DNA of 64,000 nt, taken from contig OY540809.1 in the NCBI GenBank assembly GCA_961205875.1, positions 11,792,267 through 11,856,266 on the forward strand, read 5' to 3'. The notes under the pieces are model-generated. The model was not told where the DNA came from. It saw only the letters and a program-made list of their open reading frames with translations, and ran no database searches. The position numbers and the translations under genes were made by a program. Of this stretch, positions 1 through 11,942 are shown one piece after another; the stretch's first letter is position 1, and each line of letters begins with the position of its first letter. The DNA is from Sialis fuliginosa. Its lineage: Eukaryota; Arthropoda; Insecta; Megaloptera; Sialidae.

Positions 1-1672
1 AATTAAAAAAAAATAATAATATACCAAGTTTTATAAAAATTTATTTTTTTATTTTGTTCCATTTTAGCTTCCGAGACAACTAAAGAGAATTGTATTTTTG
101 TCTTCACTGCCTAAAAATTGTTAATTTAAATGAGAAGACAAAAAACTATTTTTTTAGACACGAATTTCTAAAAATGTTACACCCTGAACGATTCGAGTCA
201 CTAAAAAGACTCATTTTCCCATCTCTAGTGCCTACGTATATAGTTTAGAAGCCGGTTGCGTGAACATTCTCTGATTTCAAAATCCAAGCCGTTGGAAATA
301 ATATTTTATAAAAAAAATTATTCTAAGAAATATCTGTGTTCATATTAATTCATCAATGATAAAATACCTATACTTAAATTACGAGTTGGTACTTACTTAT
401 ATAAAGTAATTAGTAATTTATACCACACAAAATCAACTTCAAAGATTAATAACCATCAATGTCAAAGCGAAAATTTATTTCCTACGAGTATATACCTCAA
501 TTAATTTCAAATGCAATAAAACTGGTTCATTGAAGTTCGGAATGAGGAAAATTTAAATATCCACTTCATTTAATTAAGTATGTATTTTTGTATTTAACGA
601 AGATTTTAATATTAACAGACGCAAGGCTCCCACATCCCAGCCAGGATTTAAAAAAATACAGTTTTTTGATGATGACAAAAAAATCATCTCACTGTCCTGT
701 CTCCCCCCCCCCCCCTTTTATGTGGGCCATGGACGGACATAATACATAATATAATTTATATAAGTTATATCAGTTCACATTCATTTTATAACGTGTTTAT
801 AATAGTTAATTACACTTCACTTTTGTTTAGTTAGAGTCACTTAACTTTCTCTAGTAACTACAAACCAATTTATTATATAATAATCCTCACTAGACAGACT
901 TACATGTACCTATACATTACAAAGAGACATAAACAAGTATCGTTTTTGATAAAGGTATAATACAAGGATGTATTAAACAGTGTGAGCACAAATTATGTTC
1001 GATAGAGTGCGCTTCTGTAAATGTAAGATCTCATTTTGGACAAGATTTAAATAGGTACTTCGACGAATAATGTCAATATCGTTACACGGAATGCAGGATG
1101 AGAAGGGTGCTGTCAGGGCCGTATTTTAAATTTATAATTGACCTTGTTTTAAAACGCCCTTAACGCAGGTTTTTTTGACGCGTGATTAAATAAATACGTT
1201 TTGTTACATTTTAAACTTCGAGCGTTTAGCGCGAACGCAATATACATACAAGTTGTAGGGTTTAATTACAGTACATAAGGTCTTTAACACTGATAATAAC
1301 TCCTGATAATACGACAAATTCGAAAATAGAATTTTTTGTAAATATTATTTATTTTTACAAAATAAATCTAAGATAGTCAAAAAAAAATCATAATGCATGT
1401 CTATAGGCACATCATTGTCAGTTTTTGAAGTTTTTACCTCGGAGACTAAGAGTTGATAATGTTATTTTGTTAAGTATTATTTGCATTTTTATTTTTTACT
1501 TTCTGGGTTCGAAATATTTTTGATTAGGGATTTCTTAAAACTTTTACCAAAGTACTTTATTTAAAACGGTACATTGCAAGCAGTGTGGAAGGCACAAAAT
1601 TATAGATAGTGAACTGAAATATATGCTTTCGGTGCCTTAATAAATTTAAATATTTAAAGGAGAAATAAGTAT
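1..1672. other. Unassigned A+T-rich DNA
   Basis: No gene, RNA gene or bounded repeat is visible. The only marked feature is a run of 13 C at 703-715. All frames are broken by frequent stops. Confidence 0.6.
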
Positions 1673-1680
1673 CAACTAAC

Positions 1681-1943
1681 CAGGGCCGTAACTAGAGGCT
1701 TGAGGACCCCGGGGCAAGAAGTAACCGAGAGCCCCCCAGAATGTACAAAAATAAAAATTGAAAACCTTTTTTTTTATCCTTACTTATAAATTTAACACTT
1801 ATTACTAATTTTAATGAATAATAAGTGTAAAATCTAAATTTGTAGTAAGTTTAACATTTTCAAGTTACAACCAAATAAAAAAAAATAAGTTCTACGCTGC
1901 TCGGAAGCCCCGGGTTACTGCCCCGGTGATAATTACGGCCCTG
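1681..1943. mobile_element. hAT-like non-autonomous element (263 bp) with exact 8-bp TSD
   Basis: The left end reads CAGGGCCGTAACTA and the right end reads TAATTACGGCCCTG, so about 13 of the terminal bases are inverted repeats. The element is flanked by CAACTAAC at 1673-1680 and again at 1944-1951, an exact 8-bp target duplication. Eight-base duplications with CAGGG-type ends are the signature of the hAT superfamily (family knowledge). There is no transposase frame inside, so it is a MITE-like passenger. The interior is G+C-rich next to the ends (GACCCCGGGGC and GCCCCGGG) and A+T-rich in the middle. A second member lies at 47045-47278. Confidence 0.88.
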
Positions 1944-1951
1944 CAACTAAC

Positions 1952-3329
1952 AGAATTAATATGTTTTTAAATATGCTAATATTTCTAGCCTTTAATACAG
2001 ACCTGTTCACTTTGAGATCTAACTAAAATTTTTGAAGTCATATTGATCTCATACCTATGGGAGGCGTGGAAGCTCTTAAAATATCAAAAAGAATGTCACA
2101 TTGCAAACTGAAATCTTTGACACCTCATAAGAATATTTCCGAATAGGCGAGTCAGTTAAAATTAAGCAGTTTTTTTATCAAAATTTGTAATTTAAATTTA
2201 AAGATGAAATTAACAATTTACTTCGATGTTTATAGTTTTAGTAAAATAATCAGAAAAAAATTTAATAAGAATACCGGTTTTTTTTATTGAATAATAACAA
2301 ATAAAAAATTATTCATTTGTTAATATATTTATCTTAGTATATCTATATTGATTTTAAAATTATTAAAAATTCTATTATCCTGACTTCTCTTCCGTTATTA
2401 TGTAAGCTAATATTATTTAAAATTTCATGGTTACGTGCAAGAGAACAAGTAAATATTGTATTTATTTCTAGGAAACGACGTTCATATATAAATTATAAAA
2501 TTTCCATTATGTTCATTCGTTTTTCTTTTTTCTTTTTCACATTTGATGGAAAAACCGTAGTATATTTTATGCCTCACAATCGAAACGTATGTTTATCATT
2601 GGCCCATATAAATCGACGTAGAAACACGTAACTCAATATGTTAATAATAACCCTCACAAGGAGGGGGGGGGGGGGGGGGGAGTTGACAGAGCTCTAGCCT
2701 AGTGATCTGCAGTTAAGGAGGTTGTTATAGTAATTATGAGTCAAGTGTAGGTATATATTAGAAAATTAATATAAGCATGAAAAAGTTTTTATTTGATGTA
2801 TACATACAAAATTTAATAGTACATTGAGATCATATTAGACATTTTTTGTCTGTTTATAATACGTTTGATTATTAAAAAAAAGTTAATAAATGATGCTCTC
2901 AATCGCTGATTTGACTCTAGTACCAAAATGGTACCAACCTAAATTTAATTTACTATTTATTCTTTTCAACTCCTAACACAGCTTAACTCTACCACACAGA
3001 TAGTGTAAGTTTACACGTACATACACATACAAGCAAATATCGAACAACGTTTCCAAACTTATAACTCTTATTCGATTTTAGTAATAATCATTTGTGATTC
3101 TGTTGCCAAAAATTAATTATTACAAACAAACGATGCGGTACAACTTTCTAGATATGACGACAATTGTTTTTCGAGCTATATAAACTATTTTCCGAAAATT
3201 AAACTTGGTTATAAAAGTATATTTTTTCTATATAAAGCATCAACGCGCTGTGCTTCGTTTCCCTATACTGGCCATATTAAAAAGACAATATTCAAAATTT
3301 TATATTTTCATAACGACGTAGTAAAAATA
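1952..3329. other. Unassigned A+T-rich DNA
   Basis: No gene or bounded element is seen. It contains an 18-G homopolymer at 2663-2680 within otherwise very A+T-rich sequence. Confidence 0.55.
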
Positions 3330-3550
3330 AAAAAATAAAACATCTGCCAAGTAAATGTACAGTGCTTCCTCGTGCTAAATTCACTAAAACCGATAGTGTT
3401 CAGATAAATTGCCTGGCATTGGTTAACCATTTAATTTTTATACAAATTTTACTAAAAAATCTTAGTTCGAAATTTTTCTTAAAACGCACCTGAATATTTT
3501 TTCATATATTTTTAATTTTTTGATAATTTCAATCTAAATCTAAATTTATG

Positions 3551-3630
3551 CAAATGTCAAAATGACATTTAAAACGTCAAAGTGACATTTAAAACGCCAA
3601 AATGACATTTAAAATGTCAAAGTGACATTT
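3551..3630. repeat. Short tandem array, 4 x 20 bp, each unit partly palindromic
   Basis: Four consecutive 20-bp units share the pattern aaaNGtCAAARTGACATTT. Each contains the near-palindrome AAATGTCA/TGACATTT. The units differ from each other at one to four bases. The array is A+T-rich and sits inside family Z. Confidence 0.85.
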
Positions 3631-3971
3631 CATATATCCAATCAAATATCAATTTAGAAAAACAAAACACGAATTTTTAAAATAAATTGAGATATATCTT
3701 TGTAAGGGAATATTTTACAACAAACGTAGTAGACCCATATTATAGGAAATTTGATGCTCTACAAAAAATATTCTATAAAATTTTCTCGTAACATGTGTCG
3801 TTCTTGAGATATCTTGAAAAAAATATATTTTGGGGTGTCACCCCTCCCCCTTACACACGATTTTGATGATTTTGAAATGGGACCGTCCTCAAACCAAACC
3901 CAACCATTTGACCAAATTTCAATAATATCGGTTCAGTGGTTCATGAGTTATGCGTGTGACAAGGATTCAGG

Positions 3972-4039
3972 GGACAGACGGACGGACGGACGGACGGACG
4001 GACGGACGGACGGACACACGGACAGACAGACAGACACGG
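3972..4039. repeat. (GGAC)n / (CAGA)n microsatellite
   Basis: A GGAC-unit run of about nine repeats is followed by CAGA-type repeats. An 83-codon frame over it reads (DRRTDGRTDG)-like low-complexity protein and is an artefact of the microsatellite, not a gene. Confidence 0.9.
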
Positions 4040-4175
4040 AACGAAAAGTGTTTGTCTTGACGTGAAACGGATAAATCAATTTAAAATTTTGAAATTGGAG
4101 AACTTTTTTTTTGTCTCAATCTGAAACGATCACATAGCTTCTCGTATCTTCGATATTGCGAGGAAGCAATAATTA

Positions 4176-5046
4176 ATTTTCAATAATATTAATCTATCAT
4201 ATAAAACAATTAAAAGAATTTAATCTCGGATTTGGTTCATAGAACAACCTCCTTAAGGGAGTCCTACACGGCGAGTCAACAAGTTTTTATAGTCACCATC
4301 AAAATAATCTCTTAGGTTTCTTAGCAGGAGTGGGCCCGTGATAGAACGTTGATAGATTTTGAGATACGATGTAGGTAAGAATTAAAAAAAACATAGTACC
4401 TATGTTAAATCCTGAATGTAACAAAATATAAACCACCTGTTAAAAAATAACTTTGAAGTGTTTGGGAACACTCATTGTCTGCAAAGATAAATATTGTTCT
4501 TTAATCTTTGTTCAAATATTTAAATTTCCCCAGTATCTTGTCATAATTTGTTCTACAAAAGAACAGTATACATTACGCCCGTGACACAATTTCAATACAT
4601 AAATATCAAAAGCTTATGCCAGAGAGTTTGTGATCTTGATGCCAAAATAAAGATATAAATTCTGTAAATATAAAGCAATTTCGAATTGGTTTTTCTATTG
4701 TTCGAGTGTAGTTTAATAGCATGAATTATACGAAAATTGTTAGCTGCATCGTTTATTTAGGACGAGTGGAGATATATGGGCAATTATAATAAGAGCACAT
4801 ACTCGCAATCCAACTTTTCTTGCGTATCAGACTACGTGAAAAATCATAAACAAGATTGGTTTAAAAAATATCTGCCATGAGAGCCACGAGACTATCTTAT
4901 ACATAATTCTGAGAGTGAACGGTGCACGTGATTCTTTGTAAAAAACTTTGTATAAAAGATAGAATAAAATAAATGGAACATAAAATATAGATAATAATAT
5001 TTTCTACAACATATATAAAGTCGATATCCACTCTTAATGTGTAATC
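4176..5046. other. Unassigned A+T-rich DNA
   Basis: No supportable gene or repeat boundary. The minus-strand frame of 96 codons that reaches in from the right runs across the hAT end at 5055 and is a chance frame. Confidence 0.5.
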
Positions 5047-5054
5047 CTGTAGGG

Positions 5055-5660
5055 CAGCGGTCACCAAACTATGGCCCGCGGGCCGAATCCAGTTTTTCAT
5101 CTGGCCCCTGATTTTTATATATAAATATAATATAATAAATATATAAATATTTTTTAATAAAAACAAACTTGTTTGTTTAAACGTCAAAATTTATTTAAGA
5201 AAAGGTAATCGCAAGCTTTCGATTCACAGAATCATCGTCACATGAATATTATTGAGATAACGACATCGTTCTCAAATTTAAATCTTTATTAATAGCCTGA
5301 CGATGATTCTGTGAATCGAAAGCTTGCGATTACCTTTTCTTAAATAAATTTTGACGTTTAAACAAACAAGTTTGTTTTTATTTATATTTAACGTCACTAC
5401 TATTATATAAAATATTTTTTATACATTTAAGAAATATTAATTTTATATAATTTAAAGATTTGATAAGGTAAATATGTGTATTTATCTACATTTGAACAAA
5501 TATTTACTATTATAAACTATATATACTCTATTTACATATAGCTAATTGCACGTGTAAATAAATGTTCTAATAGGATTCCAACAAGAATATTTTTCGTCCG
5601 GCCCCCCATGTTTAGAAAAAATCAATCCGGCACGTTTCTCGAAAAGTTTGGTGACCCCTG
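5055..5660. mobile_element. hAT-like element (606 bp) with exact 8-bp TSD and a nested insertion
   Basis: The left end reads CAGCGGTCACCAAACT followed by ATGGCCCGCGGGCC. The right end reads AAGTTTGGTGACCCCTG. CTGTAGGG flanks both sides (5047-5054 and 5661-5668), an exact 8-bp target duplication. The CAGNGGTCACCAAACT end and the 'tGGCCCGCGGGCC' block next to it are typical of hAT MITEs in animals (family knowledge). No transposase frame is present. A perfect palindromic insertion occupies 5158-5380, so this element is older than that insertion. Confidence 0.9.
5158..5380. mobile_element. Perfect palindromic insertion, 83-bp arms, with hammerhead-like boxes
   Basis: Arms at 5158-5240 and 5298-5380 are exact reverse complements over 83 bp, with a 57-bp spacer. 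The right arm contains CTGACGA, a short GATTC/GAATC stem, then GAAA (5297-5321). That order matches boxes C3-A9 and G12-A14 of the hammerhead ribozyme, as known in terminal repeats of Penelope-like elements. Stem III and the cleavage triplet are not convincing by eye. The same box sequence occurs at 20095-20127 and a diverged form at 20302-20325. Identical arms imply a recent insertion or gene conversion. It lies inside the hAT-like element 5055-5660. Confidence 0.6.
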
Positions 5661-5668
5661 CTGTAGGG

Positions 5669-7924
5669 TGAAACTACACATTACGCCCCAGTTTTAAGGA
5701 ATATTAAATAAAAAATAAAATATCAGATATGACAAAAATTATTTTAATAAATCATCATAGCTGTCTTTTGTTTATACAATGGTAAATTAAAATCATAAAC
5801 ATGAAAAATCTGGCTGGTTAAAAAAAAGTAATTATATAAAATTATTAAAATCGTTAAAATTCATAAGTCCGTGTAACACTTGGAAAATTCAGCTAGTAAA
5901 TAATAAGTAAACAAGAAAGAGTATTTTTGTAATAACCAAAACAATGTTTATTTTCACTTCACTAACAGAAAGTGAAAATAAAAAGAAGACTTCATCTAGT
6001 ACGTAGTTATGTGCATTGGACAATAAAGAGTCGTTATTACTTCTGGAGATCTATAATTAAATTTCCCGCCCTAGCGGGGTAGCCACTTCACCGTCTCCGG
6101 AATATCGTGTGGAGTATTATTGAAGTATAAATAACAAAAACCACTTGCTGAACGGCTTCGTTTCAAAATAAAACAATGCCTTCAATGGGCTCGTATTTAT
6201 TTTTCATTTATGTCGGCATGATTAGAAAAATAATTTAATTTAATTAATAACAAACATGTTTATTTGATTTACCTACTTAAGTAAGATATACAAACTCTAT
6301 ATAGATCATTGTTCACCAAAGTTAAAATCCCCATGTACCCTTTTTCGCAAATTTAAAAATGTTTTTCCTGTAAAGAAAATCAAATAGGGTCATTTTGCCG
6401 GTTTTCGGCTAATTAGTAGAGTTGTCAACTTTGGGTAACAAAAAAATATGTTTTTGTAATAATTTTGAACAAAAAATTATTATAATATACTTTTAAGAAC
6501 TCTATTTTAATTCGATCTAACAGTTTTGGTAGTCAATTTACTGATTTTTTTTATTTGATAAAAAGCTGATAATGCTGATTTCGCCAATTTTCGATCAGAA
6601 AATCCAGCTTTCGTGTGTGTATCTATTGCCATTTTTCCTTATTTTCTAAGAATGATATGTCAAATGGTCGAAAACAGGCACTGGTCGGAAAACAGACGAA
6701 ATTATCCTGCGCTTAACAAAATTAAAAAAAAGAGGAAAACAATCTCAACTATGCAGAATTTAGTTTAAATAAAATTTACTTGCTTTCAGTAAATATGATT
6801 AAAATAATTTGAGTTATTTGTATCCATTTTTTCAGTGTAGTATCTCCCTTTGAAAAAAATTTGCACAAGAAAGCACTGATTTCTTGTACATACCTTCTTT
6901 CAATATTTTAAAAATATTTATGATTCAAGATTTATTGTAAAAAATAGATGAATAAAGTTATGCAATATTTCAAATATTGTTATTGTCTTCAATTTTTTAT
7001 TTCTCTAACAGCTTACAGAACGTTAAGAATAAAGAATGTTTTACAGGTTTAAGCAGAAAGATATAAATTTTCATAGCAGTTTTATAGTGAAATGGAAAAC
7101 AAGAGATACACCATATTTTATGTTTACTATAAAAAGGCGTAACTGAAATAGTTAAATAAATAACATTTGGTTCTTTGAACGAAACGCAATACCTAAAACA
7201 TTTATTTGCATTAGATATTTATTTATTCGTGTTTAAATTTTCTCTTTTAATTACTTTTTCAAAGTAAATTAATTAATTTAAAACTTTCTTAATTAACTAT
7301 ACCGATATAATTTAAGAAAAAAATTATTTTATTATTATTTATGTATACAACCTCAAATAAATATTACCTCGTAAAGTATTATTCACAAACGAATCATTAA
7401 GAAATATAAATAACCAAGTTAACTTATCAAAAACTGAACTGATGTAATAACATTTTTTTTATATAGGTAGGTATACCTATGTTTTCCATTATTTTTCGAT
7501 TTTAATGCAAAAGTTTTGAATCTGGTTAATTTTTTTAATATCTCAGCTTGTATATGCCGGATCAAGTCATTTTTTAAATTATTCGTTATGAATACTTCTA
7601 TAAAACTGAGTAGGTTAAAATGGTTTATATTTAATTCTCAAACTAAAAAAAATAACCGCCGACATTAGTATTTTTTTGTTTTTGTTTTTTCTGAAAAAGT
7701 TTGGTTTACATGCGTATTATTTAATAAACATTTAGGAAAATATAATAATGTACAAATTATTTTATTTATAATATATTTTGAATTACAATAGCAGATGTGT
7801 AACAGACTATCAAAATTTGATGTGTAAAAATATAATTTTACACTGTGTTAATTTTATAAAAAAATTTCCAACACAGCTAACTATTATCTATTTACATATA
7901 CATATAATTGTCAGCTGTGATACG
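5669..7924. other. Unassigned A+T-rich DNA
   Basis: No gene or bounded repeat is recognised. A small G+C-rich hairpin, CCCGCCCTAGCGGGG, lies near 6066-6080. The 94-codon frame at 7778-8062 has no start context or family resemblance and runs into a dispersed repeat. Confidence 0.5.
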
Positions 7925-8092
7925 CGATCACTACATAACCCCTTTGGTGTGACATTTATACCCGCGACCTGTTTTATCGAGTATCATAACAGAAATCTGT
8001 ATTACCTAACCTTCTTCTTATTCTTCAAGGGTTTTATGTCTGACAGCTCCTACCTAACCTAATTTCCACGCGAACAATGTCGCGGGTAACAG
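7925..8092 (-). repeat. Dispersed repeat fragment with 'CGCGGGTAACAGCTAG' end
   Basis: It ends with CCACGCGAACAATGTCGCGG, a diverged form of CCACGCGGACGAAGTCGCGG, which also occurs at 25580-25601 and, reversed, at 31237-31258. Such blocks terminate many insect interspersed repeats. No ends or target duplication can be defined. Confidence 0.6.
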
Positions 8093-8192
8093 CTAGAATT
8101 AAATATATTTTGAAAAAGTTGGTTTCTTTTTAGGTAAACAAAAAAAGAAATAAGGAATTCTTTTGCAAGTGATGTGCCAGCAGTTCTCTGAA

Positions 8193-8370
8193 TTGATATT
8201 CGGCTCATCCCGCAGTCATATAAATGAGTATAAAAGAGTGCAAGTTTTTCGTTGCTCTGTTGGCAAGGGATTTACACCAGACTGAATGGCGGAGACGCAG
8301 GGAAGAGGGTTGAGTTTGTCACGGCTTCCATGAAACGTGCTTCACTCATTAAACAGTTGCCAACGGTGTT
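8193..8370. other. Slightly G+C-richer unique island
   Basis: This patch is less A+T-rich than its surroundings and carries a TATAAATGAGTATAAAAG stretch near 8219. The first ATG after it opens only 15 codons. It could be a weak promoter-like site, a short exon or an old repeat; nothing decides between these. Confidence 0.2.
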
Positions 8371-8754
8371 TTTTTTTACAAATACGTGTTGAATTTGAAA
8401 TAATTTTCATTTTTTTTAGTTTTATGATAAATCTTATCTAATATTTTTTTAAATAAACGAAAGTAAAAGTTTCATTGAGATATATTATTTATTCGCAATT
8501 TGTTCTGATGTAAAAAAGATTTCCAAAAATTTTTGTCAGTTTTGTAATTTTGATACATTGCTAGAAAATTTTTTATATTTTACAATATTGTGAAATCGTC
8601 TGTCTGTCTGTCCGTCCGCTTGTTTGTCTTTTATTATATATTTAGCTGATGTTTGGCATAATTATAGAAAATGGTGGGCCAATATTTGACCTGATTGTGA
8701 GTAATAAAAAAATTGTTTTGTCGATTTTTAAGAGGTTCAAATGGATTACTAATA

Positions 8755-9301
8755 AGTGTGTACCGGAACTGGAATTTTCAAATCCGGCCGGAACCGCAAA
8801 TACCTGAATTCACAAACAAAATCCAGCCGGAACCGGATTTTTTTTTCCAAAAAAATTATAAACAAATTAAAACTGATAAATTAACAAATAAATTGAATAA
8901 TAAATATCTCTGCTTGGCGTGATCTTACAGACTCAAACTTTTTTTAAATATAGCTCTCACCATTAACTATACGAGTATGTGACCCCTTTCATCTATAAAC
9001 AAATTAAATTTGGTAAATTAAAAAATAAGTTAAATAATTAATTAATGTTATAATTAGAACCATACTATTGCAAAAAACTACATTTGTGTTATGAAATGAT
9101 TATTTCCATTAAAATTTTTGTTAATAAAATGTTTTTATATCATAATTATTATATTTATATTTCCTTTTTTAAACAAAAATAACGTATATTATTCATGAAA
9201 TTCTAAGTAAAGTAATAATAAAATTTCAAAATTCCGGCAAAATCAGGCTGGAATTTACCAGTCCGACCGGAACCGGAATAAAATCATGAATTCCGGTACA
9301 C
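8755..9301. mobile_element. hAT-like element with CCGGAACCGGA subterminal repeats
   Basis: The left end is AGTGTGTACCGGAA and the right end TTCCGGTACAC. Flanks TACTAATA (8747-8754) and TACTAATT (9302-9309) agree at seven of eight bases. GCCGGAACCG and CCGACCGGAACCGG motifs recur just inside both ends, like the subterminal repeats bound by hAT transposases (inference). It interrupts a host repeat whose left part (CTGTCTGTCTGTCCGTCCG, 8600) and right part (GGGTGTCAAATGAAACG, 9343) now lie on opposite sides. A 69-codon frame at 8713-8922 runs across the left end and is not a gene. Confidence 0.7.
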
Positions 9302-9375
9302 TACTAATTACGAACATTTTTTTTTAGTCAAAACCGGCGAGTGGGGTGTCAAATGAAACGTGGCAATTCAAGGAA

Positions 9376-11230
9376 TTTAAATATGTTAACAATAATACAT
9401 AGTACGTTTGGAGCTATTTATTTTCAAATAGACGAAATATTTAATACAAATAATGGTTCTTAACTTTACTAAAATTTAACTTGACAATTTTTTTGTTTGT
9501 TTGATATACATAGGTATTTTAACCATTATATTCAGAAGAGCAAACATGTTTTACTAATTTCGTATTGTTTTATTAGTTTTTGTTATGAAATCAATAAAAA
9601 TAATGCTTCTTCATCTGTGTTAATGTTTCATTAAATTAAAGGAAAAACGTATATATATTATCATTTGTACAAATTACATTATTAATAACATCATGAATTC
9701 GGGAATTGATTAGTGAATTGCGTGTCAATTTTGGGATGTGGTTATAATGCATGTGAGAGAAATTAACAGAATTATGTATTTCTCATGTTTTCTATCGGCG
9801 AGATGAAGTACATAATGATTTATCAATTTGTGAAACCACTTTGTAATCCGAAAAATGTATTAGATAAAAAAAACAAAAAGCAGCCAGTTGGGTATATTGC
9901 AAATAACGATTTCAATATACTAGATTAAAAATCTCAAATCTGTTATAAAGAAAAAGTATCATAATTAGACAAAACTATACCTATTACATATAAAAAATCA
10001 TTTTTAGCTTAAAATATTTTAGTATAAAACTCGCTGATAGTTAGTTTTCTGCATTTTTAATAACTTTTATATTTAGTATAATTTTTTTGGTATTTTAATC
10101 ACTAAACTGCAAACTTAAATTTTAAATTTTGGCCGATATCTGCCACTAGTGTTACGTCGTTTAAACAACGCCGTCATAATCATTCATTTATTGTTATTTT
10201 TGTTATTATTTTTAATTGATCTAGTATTATTATTGTATATTATTAGTTCATTTATTCATAGTTTGTTATGTTGTTTATTCTATACGATAGCATACAGATT
10301 GGTTTCATGTTACATTCATTGTTTTCTAAGAATTCACATGTTAAAATTTCGCTTTAAGCACATAATATATTGTATCTATTCGTTCTAAAATTGACATGTT
10401 AAAATTTCAAGTGCATAAAACCTTTCTAGGGTGTTTTACAACTTTAAATAAGATTTATTATTTTTTGTTGGTCATAGATACATCCAAAGGAATTTCAAGT
10501 TAATGTTAAACATATGTGTACACAGGATTTTTCCATGAACCTACAAACTCATCCCTTCCCTATAAGCGAACACTGTCCACTACCATTTTTCTTGTTACCA
10601 ATCAAATTATCCAAATTTAAACTCCGCCCTTTATCTTTATTACTTAAAATTTTAAGGATTTTATTTTTAAGAAATGTAAAATTAGTGCTTGTTAAGTTTC
10701 CATACTAACAACATTCACACATATACATTAAACATACCTTTTATATGTTATACATTTATGTATTATACATCAATAAATTATACATAAATTGTGACATTTA
10801 AATTGAAATTTTAAATAAACCAAATCATTAAAAAAAGTCTAAACGATATTAAGTTGGAGTTTAGCAAGAGTTAGTAACACACATACAGTTCCTAACTCCA
10901 AATACGCCAAAACAACTAGCAATAACTTTATTTGTACAATTATAGATCAAAACCATTTTTCACATTCAGTTATCATGAAGTAAAGCATAATCAATCATCA
11001 CAGAATTCATTTAGAGATAGCATATACAATAAATTCCACTAGCATGTCAAACCTAACCGCCATTCCTGTCGAAACAATGTGGTATTCCTATACCTTCTTC
11101 GTGTCACATTCTGTGATAGACAAACATCACAAAGCTTGCACAACGATTATCTAGAATGTGAAATATTATTTGGTACATGGATGGTAATGCATTTTGTAAC
11201 TATTTATTGCATTTCATGGACTACACAAAG
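9376..11230. other. Unassigned A+T-rich DNA
   Basis: No gene, bounded repeat or RNA gene is seen. Frames at 10149-10388 and 10514-10708 are compositionally A+T-driven (Leu/Ile/Phe-rich) and have no family resemblance. Confidence 0.5.
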
Positions 11231-11346
11231 GACAATTAATACCGCTTTATTATATGATGTGTTAAAATTGGAAATATATGTATTGTTCATATACCTTATA
11301 TACAATATACAATTAATATATGTATACATAGTAGTACATACATACA
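11231..11346 (+). repeat. Left member of a 116-bp direct duplication
   Basis: It starts GACAATTAATACCGC and closely matches 11943-12060 (start to end, with a handful of differences). The two copies are direct and bracket the CAGGGTG-module block at 11343-11942. Confidence 0.85.
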
Positions 11347-11942
11347 GGGTGTCCCAACACTGTGTCAAATTTCATTTATTATAACAAATGAAAGAAAACT
11401 TTAAATACTAAAGTTGTCCGGATAGACAAGCAGCAAATTTTGAAAACAGTTATATTTATACAGGTTGTGCCATAAGTGCGTTACAAATCAAAGTTATATT
11501 TTTTTTAAATACAAAGTATATTTTTTTAATTAATAATCTAAAAGCATTTTTCTGGACATTTTGCGGTTTAGAAATTATGACCATTTTTGTAAAAAAAACT
11601 GGAGTATTTTAAACACCTTGTAATTTTCTAATTACAACAAAATATTTTGTTCTCTGCTAAAATTAATTTTAGTATATGCTCTATTATTGCGATATTACAT
11701 CAAACATTTACAAAATTGTATTCTTTGTACAGGGTATATCAAAACTCTGAACCCAATTTTTTCAAAATTTTAAAACGGAACAGCCTATATATTTTTACAT
11801 TTTCAAATTTTCTATTTAATTCTAAACACATTTAATAAACTATGTTCCATTCCTAAATCCAGCCTTTAAAGAGTTATTTGAAGATTTTTAAATGTTTTAT
11901 AAAAACAATTTGCTAGAATTTACAAATTTTAAACAGACAAAT
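11343..11942 (+). mobile_element. Composite block of TACAGGGT-type modules between direct repeats
   Basis: Module starts are TACAGGGTGTCCCAA at 11344, TACAGGTTGTGCCA at 11459 and TACAGGGTATATCAAAA at 11729. The third is followed by a GGAACAGCCTATATATTTTT segment that resembles 16444-16470 in the large foldback element. TACAGGGTG-type ends are common in arthropod DNA transposon relics. No transposase frame is present. Confidence 0.55.

Larger units (their letters stand above)
3330..4175 (+). repeat. Dispersed repeat family Z, longest copy
   Basis: Blocks from this stretch recur elsewhere in the window. The TGCCAAGTAAATG...CTTCCTCGTGCTAAATTCAC block matches 32110-32260 and, reversed, 21700-21750. 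The CTCTACAAAAAATATTC block matches 33050-33130. The 'GGTTCAGTGGTTCATGAGTT...GACAAGGATTCA' block matches, reversed, 21530-21610. The GAGGAAGCAA...CTTCGATAT end matches, reversed, 63030-63075. The family therefore has at least four copies here. No inverted termini or coding frame are visible. The block 'GGTTCAGTNGTT...GTGTGACAAGGATTC...GACAGACGGACGG' is a common type of tail in arthropod interspersed repeats; I cannot assign a class. Confidence 0.65.

Noticed and set aside
3551-3630. CRISPR-like array
   Set aside because: Units are directly adjacent with no spacers, and the genome is eukaryotic.
3814-4065. 83-codon frame with RTDGRTDG repeats
   Set aside because: It is the translation of a (GGAC)n microsatellite inside a dispersed repeat.
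8713-8922. 69-codon frame with FQIRPEPQIPEF
   Set aside because: Crosses the left border of a hAT-like element and reads its CCGGAACC subterminal repeats.
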